Assembly (NCBI RefSeq): GCF_010550245.1
Contig: NZ_JAAGLU010000007.1
Coordinates: 124,001-188,000 of the forward strand
Direction of reading: 5' to 3'
Origin: Streptomyces sp. SID12501
Lineage (GTDB): Bacteria; Actinomycetota; Actinomycetes; Streptomycetales; Streptomycetaceae
Length of the DNA: 64,000 bases
Part shown: one piece after another, positions 17,572 to 25,889 of the stretch
Numbering within the stretch: position 1 is the stretch's first letter
Layout of the letters: each line of letters opens with the position of its first letter
Notes under the pieces: model-generated
Databases searched by the model: none
Told to the model about the DNA's origin: nothing
The model's input: only the letters and a program-made list of their open reading frames with translations
Made by a program: the position numbers and the translations under genes

Positions 17572-17961
17572 ATGCTGCGGGTGCTGTTGATCCTGGTGCC
17601 TCTCGCACTGAGCATCTACGCGTTCATCGACTGCGTCACCACGCAGGAGAAGGACGTCCGCTTCATGCCCAAGCCCGTGTGGGCCATCCTGATCCTGCTG
17701 TTCCCGCTGGTCGGCTCCATCTCCTGGCTGATCATCGGCCGTGACCGTGCCACCGCCCAGCGGCTGGGCGCCTCGGGCGGCCAGTGGATCGCCCCGGACG
17801 ACAACCCGGAGTTCCTGAAGTCCCTCAAGGACGAGAAGGCCGACCGGCCCGAGGACGAGGTCAAGGACGACGACGCCCACCTGCGGGACTGGGAGGCCGA
17901 CCTGCGCCGCCGCGAGGAGGAGCTGAAGCGCCGGGAGAGCGGCGAGGACTCCAAGGAGTAG
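17572..17961 (+). CDS. PLD-N domain small membrane protein
   Basis: The ATG at 17572 gives a 129-residue protein: a first transmembrane helix ([20 protein letters not shown]), then the family motif [21 protein letters not shown] as a second helix ending in GRDR, and a long charged, coiled-coil C-terminal tail rich in Glu/Asp/Lys/Arg (about residues 75-129). This is the phospholipase-D N-terminal-like (PLDc_N) family, without any nuclease domain. It is probably a membrane anchor or envelope-associated protein. It is divergent from mqnL. Confidence 0.85.
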   Translation: MLRVLLILVPLALSIYAFIDCVTTQEKDVRFMPKPVWAILILLFPLVGSISWLIIGRDRATAQRLGASGGQWIAPDDNPEFLKSLKDEKADRPEDEVKDDDAHLRDWEADLRRREEELKRRESGEDSKE

Positions 17962-18075
17962 TACAGAGGAGCAGGACAAGCTGGAGGAGTAGTACAAGCT
18001 GTACGTCGGTGAGCCTCCCGAAGCGGACAATGCGCCCCTGGGCCGGGCCTGGTGCGAGCCGGACACTTACCTCGC

Positions 18076-19470
18076 ATGACGACTGCTCCAGCCAGTGCAC
18101 CCGTGACCCCGGCCCCCGAGTACGGCGACAAGGTCATCGCCGTGGAGACCGCGGGCGCGGAACCCATTCCGGACGCCGAACGGCACGGCGGCCCGCTCCA
18201 GTTGCTGTGGACCTGGGCCTCCCCGAACATCGAGTTCGCGACCGTCTACATCGGCGTGATCTCGGTCCTCTTCTTCGGCCTGGACTTCTGGCAGGCGTCC
18301 GCGGCCCTGCTGCTGGGCGCCGCGCTCGGTTCGCTGACGCACGGGATCCTCTCCCTCGACGGCCCCCGGTTCGGCGTACCGCAGATGGCGATCGGGCGGT
18401 TCTCCTTCGGGTTCCGGGCGAATCTGCTGCCCGCCGGTGTGAACGCCCTTGTCTCGGGCGTCGGTTGGTTCGCCGTCAACAGTGTGAGCGCCGCTTTCGC
18501 GCTCAACACGCTGACCGACCTGCGTCCGCTCCCCTCCCTGCTGCTCGTGGTGGTGGCGGAGATCGTGATCGGCTTCATCGGCCACAACTTCGTGCACGCC
18601 TTCGAGAAGTACGCGTTCCCGGCGCTGGCGATCGTGTTCCTGCTGGCCGGTGTCTGGACGTTCAAGGAGGCCGACCTGGGCGCGCCCGGCTCCGGCGGCG
18701 GCATCGGCGGATTGCTGCTCGCCTTCAGCGCGGCCTGGGGGTACACGGCCGGCTGGAACCCGGCCGCCTCGGACTACTCCCGCTACCTTCCCCGTACGGC
18801 CGACCGCTTCCGCACCGCGCTCTACCCGGCCGTCGGCCTGTTCGTGTCCGTCTCCGTCGTGGCGTTGATCGGCGCGGCCTCGGCGACGATCGTCGCTCCC
18901 GAGGGTGCGACCCCGACGGCGGCGTTCACGGGTCATCTCCCGGTCTGGCTGAGCGACCTGGTGCTCCTCGCCATCATCCTGGGCGCGGTCTCGGCGAACG
19001 CCCTGAACGTCTACTCCTCCGCGATGTCGGTCACGTCCCTCGGCTTCCGGCTGCCCGTGTGGCTGGGGCGCGGCGCGATCGTGGTGCTGTGCGGGCTCGC
19101 GGGTACGGCGGCGGCCTGGTCGTCGCTGGCGGACGCGGGGGCGGCGTACGAGGCGTTCCTGCTGGTGATCGCGTACTGGGTGGGGCCGTGGCTGGGGGTG
19201 GTGCTGGTGGAGCGGTGGCTTCGGGCGCGGACGCCGGTGGAGGAGCTGAGCGCGCGGCTGTCCGACCGGGGCTTCACCAACTGGCCCGGTATCGCTGCTC
19301 TGTTGGCGGGCATCGTGGTGTCGGTGCCGCTCTTCTCGAACCAGGAGAAGTACGTGGGCTGGGTGCCGGAACAGTGGCCGTCCTTCGGCGACATCACGTG
19401 CCTGGTGGGGTTCGTGGTGAGCGCGGGGTTGTACGCGGGGCTGTACCGGGTGTTGCGGCGGGCCGCCTGA
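18076..19470 (+). CDS. NCS1-family purine-cytosine permease-like transporter
   Basis: The ATG at 18076 yields 464 residues with about twelve transmembrane helices. NCS1 hallmarks are WTWASPNIEFATVYIGVI in helix 1, LSLDGPRFGVPQMAIGR, and the helix-6 region SAAWGYTAGWNPAASDYSRYLP. NCS1 proteins import nucleobases or related compounds with Na+ or H+. A cytosine deaminase is encoded elsewhere in the window (40843), so cytosine is a plausible but unproven substrate. Confidence 0.85.
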   Translation: MTTAPASAPVTPAPEYGDKVIAVETAGAEPIPDAERHGGPLQLLWTWASPNIEFATVYIGVISVLFFGLDFWQASAALLLGAALGSLTHGILSLDGPRFGVPQMAIGRFSFGFRANLLPAGVNALVSGVGWFAVNSVSAAFALNTLTDLRPLPSLLLVVVAEIVIGFIGHNFVHAFEKYAFPALAIVFLLAGVWTFKEADLGAPGSGGGIGGLLLAFSAAWGYTAGWNPAASDYSRYLPRTADRFRTALYPAVGLFVSVSVVALIGAASATIVAPEGATPTAAFTGHLPVWLSDLVLLAIILGAVSANALNVYSSAMSVTSLGFRLPVWLGRGAIVVLCGLAGTAAAWSSLADAGAAYEAFLLVIAYWVGPWLGVVLVERWLRARTPVEELSARLSDRGFTNWPGIAALLAGIVVSVPLFSNQEKYVGWVPEQWPSFGDITCLVGFVVSAGLYAGLYRVLRRAA

Positions 19471-19647
19471 CCGGACCGGCCGGACCGAACAGGGCGACCT
19501 GCTCGTCGATCGGCTCGTCGATCGGCCGGGCGTACATCCCCCACACGCCCGGCACACATCAGTAATGCGTCATGAGCACGTCATTTTTAGGCCAACAATC
19601 GCCCCGCCGCAGCTCAGGAACAGACGGGTCCGGCGGGCCGAACAGAT

Positions 19648-21465
19648 TCAGACGCCGCTCAGCATCGGCAGTGCCGACAGGTGCTCCTCCGGGACGTCGA
19701 AGGCCTCCGTCAGGGTGCCGAGGTGCGGGGCCAGCCGGGTCGTGAGGGTGTGCAGGGCCTGCGGGAGGGCACGTACCTGATCGGCGGTGAGTGCCTGTTC
19801 CGCGAGCAGCAGGCCACTGCGGGCGCTGACCTGACGGAGGAGGAACAGCGCGCTCAGGTCCTCCAGGACAGCGTGCGTGATCGGGTCGGACACCCGGGCG
19901 CAGGCTGCGAGTAAAGCGTCGGCGGCCTGGCCCACCGTGTACGCCTCCACGAGGTTGAGGGCGGCGTCGGACGCGTTGTTCCAACGCCCGAGGGCGTCAC
20001 CGCCGTCGTTGTCGCGCCGCAGATCGCGACGGGCGGCGAGGTGCCAGTAGCGCTCGGCGGTGGTGAGGGCGCGGCGCAGCAGCCCCGGGTCGGTCAACGG
20101 CTCGTCGCCGGTGGGCCGGACGGGCTCCGCCGCCAGTTCGTGTCCGAAGATCATCTCGGCGCCGGCCTTGCACCAGATCGCCACGTTGTCGCCCTCGGCG
20201 GTGATCGCGCCGTCCATGTCACCGGCCATGGCGGCGATTCCGTTCGCGGGGAACAGCCCCCGGGCGCCGCACCGTTCCCGGCTCTCGGTCGCGATCTCGC
20301 GGGCCCGCCAGGTGACCCACCCCTTGGTGACGGCGACCAGCCGCTCGGCGCCCTCGCGGTCCTCGGGCGTGTGGGTGACCCAGCGTTCGGTGGCCGCCCG
20401 GTGCAGGAAGTTCATGGCGTAGGCGGTGGCGGTGTGGTCGAGGAGGCGGGTGTGATGGGTGCGGTGGGCGGCGAGCGGGACGCGCTGTCCGGCGACCGGT
20501 CCGGATATGTGCCGGGTGTACGAGTACCGGACGGCGATCGCGAGTGCCGTACGGGCCACCCCGAGCCCGCTGGCGCTCATGCACAGCTTGCCCGCCGTGA
20601 CGCGGCTGATAGCGTGGATGAACCGCTTGCGCGGACTGCCGACGGAGCTGACGAGGCTCCCGTCGGGCAGGAGTTGACCGTGGGCGCCCTGGATGAGGGC
20701 GGTGCGGGGCAGCCGTACGTTGTCGAAGTTCGTGGCGCAGTGGTCCACCCCCGCACCGACGCGCTCCGGCAGCAGGGTGACGGTGATGCCGGGCAGGGTG
20801 CCGTACTCGTCGCTCAGCGGGGTGAGGAAGAGGAAGGCGCCCAGGTACTTGTCGTCGACGATCAGCCGGGCGGCGACCACCGCGGTCTTGGGGCCGCCCG
20901 CGGAGCTGGTGTTGGGCATGTACTTCTGCGCCCCGGGGTGCGGGGTGTGCAGGACGAACTCGTCGCGCTCCCTGTCGTACCGGGCGACGGTCTCCAGCGC
21001 CGGTACGTCGTTGCCGTGCGCGCGCTCGGTGCACAGGAACGTCCCTATACGGGACATGGAGGTGAAGTCCGTCAACTCACGTGACGGGGAGACCTGGTCG
21101 TCGACGACGCTGCCGAGGAAGAGGTTGTAGTGGATACCGGCCACGGTGACCGTGGCACCGTCGACGGGGCAGGTCCACTCGTGCAACGCCGCTAGTCCGC
21201 GCGGGTCGTTGGCGAAGTTCTCGGGCGACGGTACTTGTCTGTTCAGGGCTCTCAGGCGCTTGTAGGCGAGCCGCCATCGCTGCTGGGACCCCAGTCCTGG
21301 CCGATACCGGAAGAGTTCGTCCGAGACCGCTTCGCGCCAGCGGCCGTGGACCTCGTTTCCGTCCTCGCCATCACTGAAGAGGAGGCCCGTGATGGCGGCT
21401 TGATCAAGGACTGGATGGGGTGTGCGCGTCTCGGTGGTCATGGTGATCGAGATGCCCATTGTCAT
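19648..21465 (-). CDS. Acyl-CoA oxidase/dehydrogenase family protein
   Basis: The ATG at 21465 gives 605 residues; ATGs at 21459 and 21441 are alternatives and none has a strong ribosome-binding site. Recognisable features are the FAD-binding middle domain (GTFLCTERAHGNDVPALET, YMPNTSSAGGPKTAVVAARL, NFDNVRLPRTALI) and the helical C-terminal domains (ISRVTAGKLCMSASGLGVARTAL, ITAEGDNVAIWCKAG). Length and domain order fit acyl-CoA oxidases rather than the 380-residue dehydrogenases. It would oxidise acyl-CoA to enoyl-CoA. No partner genes are adjacent. Confidence 0.82.
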   Translation of the reverse strand: MTMGISITMTTETRTPHPVLDQAAITGLLFSDGEDGNEVHGRWREAVSDELFRYRPGLGSQQRWRLAYKRLRALNRQVPSPENFANDPRGLAALHEWTCPVDGATVTVAGIHYNLFLGSVVDDQVSPSRELTDFTSMSRIGTFLCTERAHGNDVPALETVARYDRERDEFVLHTPHPGAQKYMPNTSSAGGPKTAVVAARLIVDDKYLGAFLFLTPLSDEYGTLPGITVTLLPERVGAGVDHCATNFDNVRLPRTALIQGAHGQLLPDGSLVSSVGSPRKRFIHAISRVTAGKLCMSASGLGVARTALAIAVRYSYTRHISGPVAGQRVPLAAHRTHHTRLLDHTATAYAMNFLHRAATERWVTHTPEDREGAERLVAVTKGWVTWRAREIATESRERCGARGLFPANGIAAMAGDMDGAITAEGDNVAIWCKAGAEMIFGHELAAEPVRPTGDEPLTDPGLLRRALTTAERYWHLAARRDLRRDNDGGDALGRWNNASDAALNLVEAYTVGQAADALLAACARVSDPITHAVLEDLSALFLLRQVSARSGLLLAEQALTADQVRALPQALHTLTTRLAPHLGTLTEAFDVPEEHLSALPMLSGV

Positions 21466-21718
21466 TGGGGGATCAACCAATAGTGACCAGGAGCACTTGA
21501 GAATCCGCCAATACACAGAATTAACAGACATGAATCGGCCGAAGTGCGACAGCGGCGGTTGAGCTGACTTCGAACACTTAATCGACTCCGGCGGGACGTC
21601 CGGAACGGCTAACCGGAATCCGGATCGGGCCGTCTTCCTCGTAGCGCTTTTCGTGTCTCGGCCCAAGAACGTGTGAAGGCCGAGTGACCCTACGAAACAG
21701 GAGGCGAAGGAGACGCCG

Positions 21719-21888
21719 GTGGACGGTGCGGAGCCGGAAGGGTTACGGGGTGGACCAGCCGATGCCGTGCGGGACCCGGAGCCGTTCGAGGCGTTCTACC
21801 GGCATCATGTCGACGCGGTGATGCGGTGATGCGCTTCGTGGCCCGGCGCGTCGACGACCCCCACACGGCGGCCGATCTGGTGATCCCG
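21719..21888 (+). pseudogene. ECF RNA polymerase sigma-factor fragment, frameshifted and truncated
   Basis: A GTG at 21719 after AGGAG opens a frame with RDPEPFEAFYRHHVDAVMR, typical of region 2 of SigJ/SigK-like ECF factors, then stops. The next frame continues with RFVARRVDDPHTAADL. An 8-bp tandem duplication (GCGGTGAT at 21815-21822 and 21823-21830) explains the frameshift. Similarity ends at about 21885, exactly where the 2-hydroxyacid-dehydrogenase gene ends on the other strand. The rest of the sigma factor is missing. The family call is from motif recognition. Confidence 0.65.
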
Positions 21889-22824
21889 TCAGCCGACGGG
21901 CGCGGTGAGTACGTTTTCCGGTCGCCCGGCAAGGTACGAGGCCAGGTTGTGGTGGATCTCAGCGAGGTTGGCGGTGCGAGCACTGTCGGTGTACCAGGCA
22001 ATGCCGGGGCTCAGCACGACGTTGTTGAGCCCGCGCAGGCGGTCGGCGTCGTCGTCTGCCAGGTCGTCCAGCGCGGCACCCGCGAGCCGACCGTATTCGA
22101 GCATGCCGACGAGTGCCGCCTGGTCGATGAGGGTGCCCCGGCAGGTGTTGACGAGCACCGCCGTGGGCCGAAGCGTGGCCAGACGTTCCGCAGTGAGAAT
22201 CTGTACGGTGGCGGGGGTGAGCGGCAGGTGCAGCGACAGGACATCGCTGGACCGCAGCAGGTCCTTGAGGGAGACGAGAGTGATGCCGGGGGCGGCAGTA
22301 CCGGTCCGGTTGGTGCCGATCACGCGCATGCCGAAGGCTACGGCGATCCGGGCAACGGCCGTGGCGATGCGTCCGGTGCCCAGCAGTCCCAATGTCAGAC
22401 CGCTGAGCTGCCTGCCGAGGAAGGGCCGGTAAAGGTGGCTCGCCCCCTGTCGTACCGCGATGTCGGCCGCCAGCAGTCGACGGCTGACCGCGAGCAGCAA
22501 AGCGAACGTATGCTCGGCCACCGCCTGGCACGAGTAGTCGGGGCAGTGCGCCACGGTGATCCCCCGAGCCTTCGCGGCAAACAGGTCCACCATATCGAAA
22601 CTGCTGGTCACCAGGGTGATGTACCGCAGCCGGGTCACCTCGGCCAGCAGCGCAGCATCAAGTCGCGTCCACTCGACGACGGCGGCGTCGGCACAGCTGA
22701 GCCGGGCGGCTGCGGTATCGGAATCGGGCCGGTCATGGAAGACCTCGAAGTCGCCCAGCTCGGCGAATCGCCGCCGCCAGTCTTCGGGCAGGTACGTGGG
22801 CTCGTCCAGGTAGACGATCTTCAT
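21889..22824 (-). CDS. D-2-hydroxyacid-dehydrogenase-family protein with altered active site
   Basis: The ATG at 22824 overlaps the stop of the arginine-oxidase-like gene by 4 nt, giving 311 residues. The NAD-binding fold is clear (LGLLGTGRIATAVARIA, residues 144-162) and the catalytic Arg is present (NTCRGTLID, R229). The usual active-site His in the TPHIA motif is replaced: the sequence reads SPGIAWYT with Gly274. The Glu-rich FEEEP segment is also changed to DLADDDAD. Simple ketoacid reduction is therefore doubtful; imine or enamine reduction of an arginine-oxidase product is an inference from context. Last gene of the three-gene operon. Confidence 0.75.
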   Translation of the reverse strand: MKIVYLDEPTYLPEDWRRRFAELGDFEVFHDRPDSDTAAARLSCADAAVVEWTRLDAALLAEVTRLRYITLVTSSFDMVDLFAAKARGITVAHCPDYSCQAVAEHTFALLLAVSRRLLAADIAVRQGASHLYRPFLGRQLSGLTLGLLGTGRIATAVARIAVAFGMRVIGTNRTGTAAPGITLVSLKDLLRSSDVLSLHLPLTPATVQILTAERLATLRPTAVLVNTCRGTLIDQAALVGMLEYGRLAGAALDDLADDDADRLRGLNNVVLSPGIAWYTDSARTANLAEIHHNLASYLAGRPENVLTAPVG

Positions 22825-23981
22825 GCCGCACCGGTCCGCTGCTGGAGCGAGCCGATGATCAGCACCGCCCTCATCCGGGCGCAGGCGGCGGCGAACATGG
22901 CGGGATCGCGGGCGAGTGCGAACCGCACATACCTGGAGCCGGTCGCCGGATCGTCCCAATAGAAGTGATCGCCTGGCAGGATCCCCACCCCCACGTCGCC
23001 GAGAAGCCTGACCACGTCGAGGGCGGTGAGCGCCGGAGAGTCGATGCACGCCCACTCCACGCTGATCGTCGGGTCGGGTTCGGCCGGCGTCAGCACCGTA
23101 CCTTCAAGGGTCCTGCGCAGAACCGCGCGATTGTCCCGGACCAGCCGACGCACCGTCGCTTCCAGGCCACGGCGCACGGAGTCCTCCAGGTACCGGGTCA
23201 GCAGATGCAGCACAAACGGACTGACATTGAGCATCATGTCGTTGTGCAGTTCACACAGGGGCTCGTACAGGTCCCTGCTGGTGGCCAGGATGCTGCACTT
23301 CAAGTCCAGCGTCGGCCAGGTCTTCCCGGTGTCCTCGACACACAGGTAGGAGACACCGGACCGCTCAAGGACCGCGTACTGGTCCCACCGCTCATAGGCG
23401 CCATAGAAGCGGAAGGTCCAGTCGATGACGAGAACAGTGCCGGTCGCAGCGCACCGCTGGGCGAGGTGCGTGAACTCCGGTTCCCTCAGGGCGAATCCGG
23501 TGGGATTGTTGGGCAGCGTCAGGAAGAGCGCAGCCGGCCCGCGCGGTCCGAACAGTCGCTCGAGCCCGGGCCCTGCGAGTTCCCGCTCCGCGACCGGGCA
23601 CAGTACCGCGCCGCGCCGCCGCAGGATCCCCGGCAGGTTGTCGAAGCAGGGTTGCAGCAGGCCGACCGGCGTCCCCCGGTCGCTGAGGAAGGCCGCGACA
23701 AGGTCGATGGACATGGACGCGGACTGGCACAGCAGCGTGTGCGGTCGGTCGGCTGCGGTCGGCTGGCCGGCGAGCTCGTAGAAGCGCCGCTGGAATTCTT
23801 GTTCGAGATTCCGTTGCGGATACCTCTCGCTCTCCGAGAAGAGCGACGGAAGCCGCCGGATGATCAACTGCTGCGCCGAGTCCTGCAACTGGTGGGCGTG
23901 ACCGTCGGCCAGATTGAACTCACAATCGACGGCCAGGTGCTCATACTGTGTCAGATTCGGAAGCCTGACTGGTGCTTTCAT
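22821..23981 (-). CDS. PLP-dependent L-arginine oxidase of the MppP/RohP/Ind4 type
   Basis: The ATG at 23981 follows a GAGGAAGAAG site and gives 386 residues, the size of MppP. It has fold-type I aminotransferase features: NNPTG (158-162), Asp187 (VIDWTF) for the pyridine nitrogen and the Schiff-base Lys220 in VEDTGKTWPTLDLK. The N-terminal segment NLTQYEHLAVDCEFNLADGH closely matches the mobile helix that marks MppP-type enzymes, with Thr11, Glu14 and His28 at the expected places. Known members convert arginine, with O2, to 4-hydroxy-2-ketoarginine or dehydroarginine products. The substrate is inferred from the family; the call is fairly firm from recalled MppP sequence. Confidence 0.8.
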   Translation of the reverse strand: MKAPVRLPNLTQYEHLAVDCEFNLADGHAHQLQDSAQQLIIRRLPSLFSESERYPQRNLEQEFQRRFYELAGQPTAADRPHTLLCQSASMSIDLVAAFLSDRGTPVGLLQPCFDNLPGILRRRGAVLCPVAERELAGPGLERLFGPRGPAALFLTLPNNPTGFALREPEFTHLAQRCAATGTVLVIDWTFRFYGAYERWDQYAVLERSGVSYLCVEDTGKTWPTLDLKCSILATSRDLYEPLCELHNDMMLNVSPFVLHLLTRYLEDSVRRGLEATVRRLVRDNRAVLRRTLEGTVLTPAEPDPTISVEWACIDSPALTALDVVRLLGDVGVGILPGDHFYWDDPATGSRYVRFALARDPAMFAAACARMRAVLIIGSLQQRTGAA

Positions 23982-23982
23982 T

Positions 23983-24216
23983 TCACTCTTCTTCCTCAAG
24001 ACACGGCCGTAGCGCCTGAACCGGATTTTCCGATTCTTCGTTCTCGCCGCCGAGCAGCCTCAGAATGAGATCGTGTACGAGAAGTGCAGCCGTGAGGTAT
24101 TGCCACAGCTCCGGCCGCACCAGCAGGGGAAGAGCCATGACCAGCGCGACAGCGGACACCGCCAGCCGATGACGCAGACGCCGTGATCGTGGTAAACGAC
24201 TCCTCAAGCGGATCAT
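23983..24216 (-). CDS. Small membrane protein at the head of the arginine-oxidase operon
   Basis: The ATG at 24216 is chosen for its GAGGAGG ribosome-binding site; a longer frame from 24264 has none. The 77-residue product has an Arg-rich N-terminus, one or two hydrophobic helices (RLAVSAVALVMALPLLV and YLTAALLVHDLILRLL) and an acidic C-terminal tail ending in EEEE. The arginine-oxidase gene starts 1 nt after its stop, so they are coupled. No family recognised; it could be an export or anchoring subunit. Function unknown. Confidence 0.65.
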   Translation of the reverse strand: MIRLRSRLPRSRRLRHRLAVSAVALVMALPLLVRPELWQYLTAALLVHDLILRLLGGENEESENPVQALRPCLEEEE

Positions 24217-24301
24217 GACTGCCTCCTCGACCCTTCCTGAGTTCAAGATACGAGCGAAACTCACAGGGCATCAACTCCCTTCTGTACGAGGGAGGCAGAA
24301 A

Positions 24302-24325
24302 CCGATAGCGTGAATAAAATATCGG
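24302..24325. promoter_or_regulatory. Inverted repeat between the arginine-oxidase operon and the XRE gene
   Basis: CCGATA (24302-24307) and TATCGG (24320-24325) form a 6-bp inverted repeat with an AT-rich 12-nt spacer, in the 150-nt divergent promoter region. It is a candidate operator for the XRE protein. Confidence 0.45.
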
Positions 24326-24366
24326 CCCGCCGGCAGCGGGAATCATCCTGCGTTGAGGTAGTGACC

Positions 24367-25287
24367 ATGACGCCAGAACCGCGGCCTGTTGCGTTCCAGG
24401 CATCTCTGCGCAGTCTGCTGGACAGCCCGGCACTATCCGGGAACAGGAAAAAACTGGCCCGCGCGCTCGGCGTCAACGAGGCCACCATCTCGCACTACCT
24501 GCACGGACGTATCAAACCCAGTTTCGAGATGCTCGTCGGCATCGCCAACTTCTTCAACGTCAGCCTGGACTACCTGGTGTTCGGGGAGCGACCGCGCCTG
24601 GAGGCCCCCGAGGACCCGGTCGGCCTGCGGGCCCAGATCCGACGCGCCGTCGTTGAGTCGAGCGACCTCAGCGGACGGCACCTGGACATGTTCACCCGGA
24701 TCAGCCGACGCTTGGAGGCGAAGATCGACGACGTCGCCCGCGCCCTCGCCGAGGAAACCGAGGGCTGGGGACCGGTGGGCTTCGTCACCGACTCCGAGGC
24801 GATCGGCCTGGAGGCGTGCATCACCCGGATGCGGATCATGACCCGAATGTTCCAGTCGGACACCCAGGACGGTGAACCGGGCGCGTTCTTCGAGGTGGTC
24901 TCCGACAATCTGCGCCGCCTCCGCCCCTACCAGTACCTGCTGTACGGCGAGCGCGAGACATGGATCCCTGCCGTCGAGTCGTTCCGGGAGTTGGTGATCC
25001 GCAGCGGTTTTCCCGGGGAACTCTCCCCGGAGTTGCTGCAATTCCGCTCCCTGAACCAGGAACTGGTCAGCTCGGTGTGCATCCTGGATCTCGACCTGCC
25101 GTTGATCAAACGCCAGGAGCCGATCCTCTGGGAGCGTCACCAGGACAACATCTCACCGGAAGGCATCTGGGCATATATGTCCATCGAGCGATCGGACGCC
25201 CAGGGAGGGGTCACGATCGAACCGCTCTACCTGCAATCGACGCTGCGCCAGTTCAACCGCGACTGGGCCGACGCGAAACCGTTGTGA
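24367..25287 (+). CDS. XRE-family regulator of the arginine-oxidase block
   Basis: The ATG at 24367 is used because a GAGG site lies about 10 nt upstream; GTG 24361 and the longer frame fit less well. The 306-residue product has a Cro/CI-type helix-turn-helix (NRKKLARALGVNEATISHYL, then GRIKPSFEMLVGIANFFNVS) at residues 25-65. The C-terminal 230 residues (VESSDLSGRHLDMFTRIS, DLDLPLIKRQEPILW) are a probable sensor region that I do not recognise. It is divergent from the three-gene operon and is its likely regulator. Confidence 0.8.
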   Translation: MTPEPRPVAFQASLRSLLDSPALSGNRKKLARALGVNEATISHYLHGRIKPSFEMLVGIANFFNVSLDYLVFGERPRLEAPEDPVGLRAQIRRAVVESSDLSGRHLDMFTRISRRLEAKIDDVARALAEETEGWGPVGFVTDSEAIGLEACITRMRIMTRMFQSDTQDGEPGAFFEVVSDNLRRLRPYQYLLYGERETWIPAVESFRELVIRSGFPGELSPELLQFRSLNQELVSSVCILDLDLPLIKRQEPILWERHQDNISPEGIWAYMSIERSDAQGGVTIEPLYLQSTLRQFNRDWADAKPL

Positions 25288-25379
25288 ACCCGGTGGAACA
25301 CAGGTGGCGGCTACGGACCCCGTTGGTATGCTGACGCAGAAGACTCAGGATTCAAACCCTTCAGGATGGGTGTCTTCGA

Positions 25380-25889
25380 ATGAACCAGCCAGCGGGCACA
25401 GCCTCCGGGAACGATACGCAGGTGGGCGACGCATTCGTTCCCGCAGACTTCGAGGTTCCCGACGGATATGACAACGGGAAGTTTCGCCTGATCCCGCTCC
25501 GCCCCGAGCACAACGACCGTGATTACCGCGCCTGGACCACGAGCATGGAACACATCCGGCACACTCCCGGGTTCGAGAGCTACAGCTGGCCGGTTTCCAT
25601 GACGATCCACGAGAACATGAACGACCTCGTCCAGCACACTGCGGATTTTCACGCCCGGACCGGATTCACTTACTCCGTGATGGATGAGGACGACGACGTC
25701 ATCGGCTGCGTGTACATCTACCCGTCGGACCGTCCCTTCCACGCAATCGTCCGCTCCTGGGTACGCGAGGACCACGCACACCTGGACGCACCGCTGTACG
25801 ACACCATCGACAGTTGGCTGCGCCTCACCTGGCCGTTCGCCGACTTCAGTTACGCACCGCGCTCCCAGTCGTACGCATCCATTCGCTAA
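25380..25889 (+). CDS. GNAT-like acetyltransferase family protein
   Basis: The 169-residue product matches a streptomycete GNAT-like family: DFEVPDGYDNGKFRLIPLRP, HNDRDYRAWTTSMEHIRHTP, FTYSVMDEDDDVIGCVYIYP and SWLRLTWPF. The N-terminal strands fit a GNAT fold, but the canonical Q/RxxGxG/A acetyl-CoA loop is not evident, so catalysis is uncertain. It follows the XRE gene on the same strand after 92 nt; the leader contains a direct repeat TCAGGAT at 25345 and 25361. It might modify or sense the product of the adjacent arginine-oxidase operon, which is inference. Confidence 0.6.
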   Translation: MNQPAGTASGNDTQVGDAFVPADFEVPDGYDNGKFRLIPLRPEHNDRDYRAWTTSMEHIRHTPGFESYSWPVSMTIHENMNDLVQHTADFHARTGFTYSVMDEDDDVIGCVYIYPSDRPFHAIVRSWVREDHAHLDAPLYDTIDSWLRLTWPFADFSYAPRSQSYASIR

